Translations under genes and position numbers: made by a program
Shown here: positions 61,401 to 64,000 of the stretch, one piece after another
Layout of the letters: each line of letters begins with the position of its first letter
Numbering within the stretch: position 1 is the first letter of the stretch
Notes under the pieces: generated by a model
Seen by the model: the letters and a program-made list of their open reading frames with translations, nothing else
Told to the model about the DNA's origin: nothing
The model's database searches: none
Assembly (NCBI GenBank): GCA_035222895.1
Contig: JAVYIG010006792.1
Coordinates: forward strand, 47,734 to 111,733
Direction: 5' to 3'
Length of the DNA: 64,000 bases
From: Strongylocentrotus droebachiensis
Taxonomy: Eukaryota; Echinodermata; Echinoidea; Camarodonta; Strongylocentrotidae

Positions 61401-61546
61401 GGTCGCGTGGTCCGAACAGTTCTTAAGGCTGCCCTGGCATCAGCGATGATGTCAGCACTTGATTCCTTGTTGGTCTGCTTCTCGTAGAACGCCTTGTCTT
61501 CGGCTTTCTTGCGGGCTGCCCTTCTACTTCCAGACACACCTGCCAT
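42985..61546 (-). CDS. ARMC2: ARMC2, armadillo repeat containing protein 2, complete, 17 coding exons
   Basis: I joined 17 exons on GT/AG junctions (61546-61317, 57159-57087, 56568-56412, 55841-55604, 55045-54957, 54187-54089, 52407-52220, 51551-51449, 50854-50682, 50053-49860, 48730-48490, 48114-47955, 47430-47308, 46923-46810, 46220-46088, 45301-45141, 43172-42985). They total 2664 nt with no internal stop, giving 887 aa; human ARMC2 is about 867 aa. The N-terminus carries the family motif SADIIADARAALRTVR..RPFTP (residues about 30-51). Residues about 80-260 are basic, Ser/Pro-rich and probably disordered; about 296-870 form helical armadillo repeats. Family knowledge: ARMC2 is needed for axoneme assembly, is mutated in human MMAF male infertility, and in Chlamydomonas (PF27) is an IFT adapter for radial spokes. 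The start ATG has a good context (AAG ATG G). The intact frame and conserved blocks make function very likely. Confidence 0.96.
43300..43515. repeat. (GAAA/GAGA)n microsatellite in ARMC2 intron 16
   Basis: AGAGAGAAAG units beginning 130 bp upstream (in sense) of exon 17; on the transcript this is a long polypyrimidine tract near the terminal acceptor. Confidence 0.9.
43665..45064. mobile_element. Palindromic MITE (about 390 bp) split by another element
   Basis: TA-flanked ends: TA then GAGT... at 43665 and ...ACTC then TA at 45064. The left arm 43665..43745 (with TGTGACGTCAT, GAAAGAACACC) is the inverse complement of 44985..45064. The arms continue at 44755..44984, a hairpin centred near 44868 (GGCTCCTAA/TTAGGAGCC). 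The left arm is broken by an unrelated 1-kb element (43746..44754). Lies in ARMC2 intron 16. Confidence 0.82.
43746..44754. mobile_element. Element with terminal hairpins, internal tandem repeats and an ACGG-type microsatellite, copy 1
   Basis: The left end (from CTAGATGGAA) carries a perfect 22-bp palindrome at 43757..43778 (arms TTTTGACTGCG). Then come GATGCCTCCGCC, about five units of roughly 147 bp, a (CGTA/CGGA)n tract (44640..44709) and a terminal hairpin GCCTCCGGCTAC..GTAGCGGAGGC (44726..44751). ATGCCTCCGCC and its inverse mark both ends. The structure resembles bivalve/echinoderm pearl (CvA) elements or Helitron-like HINEs; class not settled. Its repeats carry TGACCTTTGACC words. Confidence 0.75.
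45141..45301 (-). CDS. ARMC2: ARMC2 coding exon 16
   Basis: 161 nt, residues 772-826. Acceptor ATTCCAG, donor CTTG|GTAAG. LIDVLRDFGRSDWQLAGMVC followed by MTLWNYSENI is the most diagnostic family block (human LVDCLRDLGPTDWQLACLVCKTLWNFSENI). A 175-bp MITE ends only 28 bp upstream of the acceptor. Confidence 0.97.
45330..45504. mobile_element. 175-bp MITE abutting ARMC2 exon 16 acceptor
   Basis: TA-flanked CAGTCAAACCTG...CAGGTTTCACACTG with internal GACCAC/GTGGTC words. Its edge is 28 bp from the first base of exon 16. A related decayed piece (CAGTGAAACCTATCTATAGAG) is near 6622. Confidence 0.65.
46088..46220 (-). CDS. ARMC2: ARMC2 coding exon 15
   Basis: 133 nt, residues 728-772. Acceptor ATCAACAG, donor CAA|GTAAG. 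Encodes MMVTLLDSGNREFVYTSCGV and LINLMADVDRRPMLKREGG, parallel to human MMALLDAQ...CGVLLNLTVDKDKR...KEGGG. Confidence 0.95.
46300..46660. repeat. (GA)n-rich microsatellite in ARMC2 intron 14
   Basis: Purine-rich GAGA/GACA tract filling most of the intron between exons 15 and 14; similar shorter tracts in intron 12 at 47525..47570 and 47680..47735. Confidence 0.9.
46810..46923 (-). CDS. ARMC2: ARMC2 coding exon 14
   Basis: 114 nt, residues 690-728. Acceptor TTTTACAG, donor AAGG|GTGAG. Encodes LLLKQLVTDHQEGMIEASRV and FGNLSRSIDIRNFL; the RVFGNLS segment is conserved with human ARMC2. Confidence 0.94.
47308..47430 (-). CDS. ARMC2: ARMC2 coding exon 13
   Basis: 123 nt, residues 649-690. Acceptor GTCCACAG, donor AGAT|GTGAG. 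Encodes EELVLNALITINNLSFYDI, which matches the human EELVINATATINNLSFYQV block. Confidence 0.96.
47955..48114 (-). CDS. ARMC2: ARMC2 coding exon 12
   Basis: 160 nt, residues 596-649. Acceptor AATTGTAG, donor CTAG|GTGAG. Encodes EDVLIKLIRVVANLSINPDI and GPLIAANETCVDLLMQVL, an ARM repeat closely matching human EDVLIKLTRVLANIAIHP. Confidence 0.96.
48490..48730 (-). CDS. ARMC2: ARMC2 coding exon 11
   Basis: 241 nt, residues 515-595. Acceptor TTCTACAG, donor AGG|GTGAG, phase 0. LINKHPDRNDLVVRVGFVLG then NLTARNDDCR matches the human LINKY..KQDLVVRVVFILGNLTAKN block. Two degraded copies of its 5' end lie just upstream in the intron (48812..48900 and 48983..49061). Confidence 0.95.
48612..49061 (-). 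repeat. Triplicated segment spanning the 5' part of ARMC2 exon 11
   Basis: The real exon 11 5' part and acceptor, plus about 80 bp of intron, recur as decayed copies at 48812..48900 and 48983..49061. Shared words include GGGTCAGTTTACTGTA and TTATAATAATATTTAGTTCATT. The copies contain an 8-nt deletion (frameshift) and an in-frame TAA respectively, so they are not usable exons. Confidence 0.8.
49441..49468. repeat. (ATCA)n microsatellite
   Basis: Seven clean ATCA units in ARMC2 intron 10. Confidence 0.9.
49577..49692 (-). pseudogene. Decayed copy of the ARMC2 exon 10 3' end with donor site
   Basis: 49634..49692 repeats the last about 55 nt of exon 10 (ATCTGATGTGAACAGCTCCAT, TTAATATC) together with the donor (CTCACCTTAA on plus). 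Its flank AGTTCTACTGCATCATGATT.. recurs at 49731 next to the genuine exon. There is no upstream acceptor, so it is an exon relic. Confidence 0.75.
49769..49850 (-). mobile_element. LINE/SINE 3'-tail fragment
   Basis: (AAT)n followed by TTATACAGCGCTTTTCAAGG and AAAGCGCTTTACAG. The layout (ATT tail plus a stem-loop with CGC/GCG arms) parallels the tail of the LINE at 32070. It interrupts one arm of the local duplication in ARMC2 intron 10, directly next to exon 10. Confidence 0.45.
49860..50053 (-). CDS. ARMC2: ARMC2 coding exon 10
   Basis: 194 nt, residues 451-515. Acceptor TTACAG, donor TTAAG|GTAAG. Encodes LLLQIVGTLRHLAD, NRHEFLANKVINHLCGIMEL, DLMMHISRIL. A decayed copy of its 3' end with donor site lies in the next intron (49634..49692). 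Confidence 0.93.
50682..50854 (-). CDS. ARMC2: ARMC2 coding exon 9
   Basis: 173 nt, residues 393-450. Acceptor TCTGCAG, donor TTG|GTGAG, phase 0. ARM-like helices including CEALVYCVGGLKCLSAN and KGLIEAFGRILKSVN. Confidence 0.93.
51449..51551 (-). CDS. ARMC2: ARMC2 coding exon 8
   Basis: 103 nt, residues 359-393. Acceptor TTTGCAG, donor TTAG|GTGAG. LDVTGSNLKALCRLLFKLSR followed by DEKNDSLFLDKNLL is nearly collinear with the human VTGKNL...SRNEKNDSL block and is one of the best identifiers of the gene. Confidence 0.95.
51632..51751 (+). mobile_element. CR1/L2-like LINE ORF 3'-end fragment
   Basis: In ARMC2 intron 7 the plus strand reads APCLWNSLPHILHETDK then LESFKSGLYTHLFKQ before a TGA. The LWNSLP...L.SFK..L.THLF pattern is the C-terminus of CR1/L2-type reverse transcriptase proteins. 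Nothing further 5' remains. Confidence 0.65.
52220..52407 (-). CDS. ARMC2: ARMC2 coding exon 7
   Basis: 188 nt, residues 296-358. Acceptor CCTACAG, donor GCA|GTGAG, phase 0. Armadillo-type helices: LEACGLCNDLYSTLE, SSALKTVFKLLDQ, LLLKASKIVLA. Confidence 0.92.
52598..53928. mobile_element. Element with terminal hairpins and internal tandem repeats, copy 2
   Basis: Left 450 bp nearly identical to copy 1 (43746). The right half has a different tandem array of about 4.5 units of roughly 140-155 bp (53155..53840, with TCTCCAGTGGTTCTTGAGAT), a short (CGGA)n tract and the same terminal hairpin, GCCTCCGGCACCACC..GGTGGCGGAGGC (53897..53926). Lies in ARMC2 intron 6. Confidence 0.75.
54089..54187 (-). 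CDS. ARMC2: ARMC2 coding exon 6
   Basis: 99 nt, residues 263-296. Acceptor ATATCTAG, donor AAAG|GTGAG. Encodes TPEEALYWNERVSPILEKL, the start of the helical region; a YWN..I.P.L pattern at this place is typical of the family. Confidence 0.9.
54665..54780. mobile_element. Short MITE with GGGCCC..CTTACAAAGAG ends
   Basis: CAGGGCCCCCTCTTACAAAGAG at the left and CTCTTTGTAATACAGGGCCC at the right form inverted repeats in ARMC2 intron 5. A sequence similar to its left half (AAAGAGTTGCAATCGATCC, GCAGCCTCCTATCTC) recurs at 57718..57775 in intron 1. Confidence 0.6.
54957..55045 (-). CDS. ARMC2: ARMC2 coding exon 5
   Basis: 89 nt, residues 233-263. Acceptor TTCCTTAAG, donor TCTG|GTGAGT. Encodes a Ser/Thr-rich stretch (STGSTSTERSESGYSSDR), a likely phosphorylated linker before the helical domain. 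Confidence 0.88.
55604..55841 (-). CDS. ARMC2: ARMC2 coding exon 4
   Basis: 238 nt, residues 154-233. Acceptor CTTCCTAG, donor TCG|GTAAG. Low-complexity charged region (PKERTKHLLDDGDVDAGT and a Ser/Thr-rich end), probably disordered. GC is clearly higher than in the flanking introns. Confidence 0.88.
56412..56568 (-). CDS. ARMC2: ARMC2 coding exon 3
   Basis: 157 nt, residues 102-154. Acceptor ACAATTAG, donor GCCA|GTAAG. Encodes a basic linker including DDHCPKLPKPP and RRARPKLLSALSQD; the first resembles the LPKPP segment of vertebrate ARMC2. Confidence 0.9.
57087..57159 (-). CDS. ARMC2: ARMC2 coding exon 2
   Basis: 73 nt, residues 77-101. Acceptor TTTTCAG, donor CAC|GTAAG, restoring phase 0. 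Encodes a Ser/Pro/Arg-rich linker containing RPPSGSRLSPLDH. Confidence 0.9.
58975..59022. repeat. Perfect 15-bp inverted repeat with 18-nt loop
   Basis: AAAATTGCCCCTTGC (58975..58989) faces GCAAGGGGCAATTTT (59008..59022) in ARMC2 intron 1. Neighbouring DNA (58550..59340) is rich in related words such as GCCCC, GGCCTTGGTGCCC and ATTGCACCTTGCTCC, and looks like remnants of a repeat. Confidence 0.7.
59646..59750. repeat. (CTA)n microsatellite
   Basis: CTACTACTA tract grading into CTATTA/GTTACTATTA in ARMC2 intron 1. Confidence 0.9.
61317..61546 (-). CDS. ARMC2: ARMC2 coding exon 1
   Basis: Residues 1-77, 230 nt, ending CAG|GTAAG in phase 2. It holds the conserved N-terminal signature: ADIIADARAALRTVR, then RPFTPRE and, after a short gap, RPPSAF, which matches the vertebrate ARMC2 start. 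An upstream out-of-frame ATG lies 13 nt before the start codon. A possible 3' splice site (TTATTTTCAG, exon from 61762) suggests a 5'-UTR intron. Confidence 0.95.
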
Positions 61547-62689
61547 CTTGAATGTTCATCAGCAAAGAGGAAGAAAATCTCTTTGTCTATCTCAGTGCTT
61601 TGTGCTTGAGCAGTCCTACTGACTGAGAATGTTGTTGCCTAAGGTCCGTCACCCGATAGCTGTTGGATAAGATATGCCTAGCTACATGTAGACCTTTTGT
61701 GCAGTTTGGATCTTCAACATGTTCCAGGTGATTTGCTAAAGCTGATAAATCATCCCTTCAGTCTGAAAATAAGATGATTAAAAAGAAGAGTGGACAGTTT
61801 AAAAGCAATAATGTTGATGCACATGATGTGATTACACAATATATTGGGAAATGATTACTGACAGAGTATAACATTTCTTGGAAAAAAGAAAATTCCATTT
61901 TGAAGATGGGTGTGAGATAATGAGATAATGATGGTAGCGGATATCACTCTCATTACACTTCTCTAGTCGTTTGGAGGTTCCATCAAGATGGCCCACAAGC
62001 AAAAATTCAAACATGTCAAATTGCAACTTGGAAGGTGTATGAATAACGTGTGTGAAGCGCAAAGTCAGTTGTGACTTGCTAAAGGGCTTGCTTACAGGCT
62101 CTAGGGTTCTTACAGACAGTACATGCTCTCTGATGCATTCTCCGCCATATAAAATACCGTTTTCAAACAAATTTGTGACCAATATTTCTTGAATAATTTT
62201 TGTATAGAAATATGGTTTATCCTATTGTTGATTTTCAAAGTATATCAATACCGGCTACCAATACATGTATGTACGTGACTGTGCAAAAAACAAAACCACA
62301 CACACAACATTTAAGTAGAATCACCATTTGCAAAGTTTACATCAAGTGAAATTTTGAAATTTTTTCATGATAGCCTGGTGGGACTGGTAAAGAGATGTTT
62401 AATAACTACGTGTAAATTTTCCCTCAACTATATTCATATACTGTATATCAAGAGAAGAAACAAATCTGAATATATTGTTCAAAACATCCTTGAATATTCC
62501 CTCAAAACTTGTGTGCGAGACATTTGAAGCTTAGCCTTTAGGCATGTATTTGTCTTTATGTCTGAAGTCAAGACTCAAGGTTGGGATTTTTTGGAAAAGT
62601 GCTTTAGGCCATGTAAAATTGATTACATGTTGATCGTCCGGATTTTTTGAAAAAGAGGAGGAGGGTGTACCATGTTATTTGATATTTGA

Positions 62690-62960
62690 TATTTTCCCCA
62701 AGATGGCTGCCGCGTGTACAAATAGTATATAATTGAATATGTACATCAACCAACGTTGCTGTAGTGAGTTTGCATGCTGTCTGAAATCCAGCGCTAGAGC
62801 GCTGCCGCGCTATCGTGAGGTATCTGCGATGCGATGATCAGTCGACTCGATCGACTCATCTCTAGCTAGCTCCTCGACTCAAGCATATACATGCGATATA
62901 TGCATGCGCAGCGCATGCATCATCGCATCATTTTTTAGCGCAGCTTCACTTCAGCATATC
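62690..62960. promoter_or_regulatory. CpG-rich promoter-like block between ARMC2 and the divergent exon
   Basis: In AT-rich surroundings this block has a YY1-like site CAAGATGGCTGCCGC (62699..62713), GCGC-rich words and an extended palindrome with NRF1-like TGCGC halves (62891..62928). It lies about 1.15 kb upstream of the ARMC2 ATG and 60-300 bp upstream of the plus-strand exon, so it may serve both. Inference from motifs only. Confidence 0.4.
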
Positions 62961-63021
62961 GCCGATCATATAGCATATCAACCACTCTACATTTCAATAC
63001 AATTTTTTCTAGAGTCTTAGT

Positions 63022-63081
63022 ATGTTTGTACAAGAATATTTGAACAGCGTATTTGAAGAAAAGGTGGAAAAGATGCATATG
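63022..63081 (+). CDS. Possible first coding exon of a divergent plus-strand gene leaving the window
   Basis: ATG at 63022 opens 20 codons (EYLNSVFEEKVEKM within it) that end exactly at ATG|GTAAGT, a consensus donor, in phase 0. It starts about 100 bp downstream of the CpG-rich promoter-like block at 62700..62960 and is oriented away from ARMC2. An in-frame TAG lies 12 nt upstream. TTTTTTCTAG at 63003..63012 could also be an acceptor. I do not recognise the peptide; no second exon is visible before the right edge. Confidence 0.4.
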
Positions 63082-63589
63082 GTAAGTATTCTGTGTTGTT
63101 TTCTGAATAAAAAGAAAATATATCAAATATCAAATATAAGGAGGCGGGCGGAAAAAAGGAAGCGGGTGGGGACGATCAACATGAAATCAATTTTACATGG
63201 CCTTAGATCTAAATAACTTTGTTTTAAACTTTTATAATAATTTCTCCTTCAACAAATTAAAAAAGTCTAAATTTGAAGTTAATTAAAAGATATAGAGTAT
63301 CCTTGCTTTCTCTGGAAGACTCATTCACTATTTAGACAATAATTGTTGAAGGGGCAGTAGGGAAACATTTCATTATTTTCATTCCTGGCAAGCTGTGCAC
63401 ATCATCATTATTAGTATAACATATAGGTCTACCATCAGAATTCGTCTACGTCTATGCTGGTACTCGTCAAAAGCCTTTTCAGCAACTAAACAAGGATATT
63501 GACTATTGTGTGTCTCTCATGGTGGTCATGATTGATTAGTGCATAGTTGCGTAGGCCTAGTCTATATACAAGTTGTGCGAGTAAAATTG

Positions 63590-63720
63590 TTCAACATCAT
63601 CTTCATTACCGTGGTCATTATCCTCATCATCATTGTCATCATAATCATCATCACACTGATCACCATAACCCTCATGTCAGACAGCATGACTCATCACGAC
63701 ATCAACTGTCATCAACACAA
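63590..63720. repeat. (ATC)n-rich microsatellite
   Basis: Degenerate CATCATCAT/CATAATCAT tract near the right edge. Short open frames through it are compositional. Confidence 0.85.
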
Positions 63721-64000
63721 GACTTGATTTTTATTTTTTATTGAATTTCATTTGGACTGATCAGGTAAACCATCAAGATTTTGACGTTCTTCCTTGATGA
63801 ACAGCTTATGACACCAGTGGCTACCAAACAATAAAATCTTAGGAGGAGCAGCTCACATATTCTGTTTTCATGCCCCCCCCCCCCCCCCACGCCCCTCGTC
63901 TTATTGTCTTTGATCGAGTATAGAAAGTTGCAACACAGTATCTCATGTGTGGGACTGAACAATATTAACCTACCAACAATAACACAAAAATATATCACTC

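Noticed and set aside
61636..61660. RFX X-box upstream of ARMC2
   Set aside because: Only one half site (GTTGCC) is good; the second half mismatches at two or more positions, so I do not call it.

Overview
The window is animal (metazoan) nuclear DNA: AT-rich, intron-dominated, full of decayed and nested DNA transposons, microsatellites and the palindromic word TACATGTA. Gene content, intron sizes and repeat style suggest a marine deuterostome. A sea urchin or other echinoderm is my best guess. That assignment is inference from style, not proof.

Two genes can be read exon by exon, both on the minus strand. (1) ARMC2 (armadillo repeat containing 2, a cilium/flagellum assembly protein) is complete from ATG at 61546 to TGA at 42985. 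Seventeen coding exons with GT/AG junctions join into an uninterrupted 2664-nt reading frame of 887 aa. (2) A sestrin (SESN1/2/3-type stress and leucine-sensing regulator of mTORC1) covers 34132 to 983 and runs off the left edge. It has two alternative first coding exons (1A at 34132..33824 and 1B at 22725..22456). Both end in phase 0 and splice onto the same exon 2 (18141..18076), followed by a 33-nt microexon (6336..6304) and exon 4 (1153..983). The catalytic-cysteine region and the rest of the protein lie outside the window. ARMC2 and SESN1 are also neighbours at human 6q21, so this is conserved linkage.

Minor gene candidates on the plus strand are a small two-exon gene inside the first sestrin intron (TATA box about 25963, ATG at 26129, terminal exon 26856..27068, AATAAA at 27371) and an unrecognised first exon (63022..63081) of a gene leaving the right edge, divergent from ARMC2.

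Layout: 1-34.1 kb sestrin with very long introns; 34.1-43.0 kb intergenic and sestrin promoter region (CpG patches, an NRF1-like site, GA tracts); 43.0-61.5 kb ARMC2; 61.5-63.0 kb ARMC2 upstream and a likely bidirectional promoter; 63.0-64.0 kb start of the divergent gene. Mobile elements sit in introns: three copies of an approx. 880-bp fold-back Tc1/mariner-type element (one carrying a nested LINE tail), two copies of an element with internal tandem repeats and terminal hairpins (one nested in a palindromic MITE), a 572-bp element with 9-bp target duplications, and several small MITEs. The oddest unexplained signal is an exact 14-mer, GTAACTCGCGTTAC, present seven times in one orientation, all within ARMC2 intron 1.
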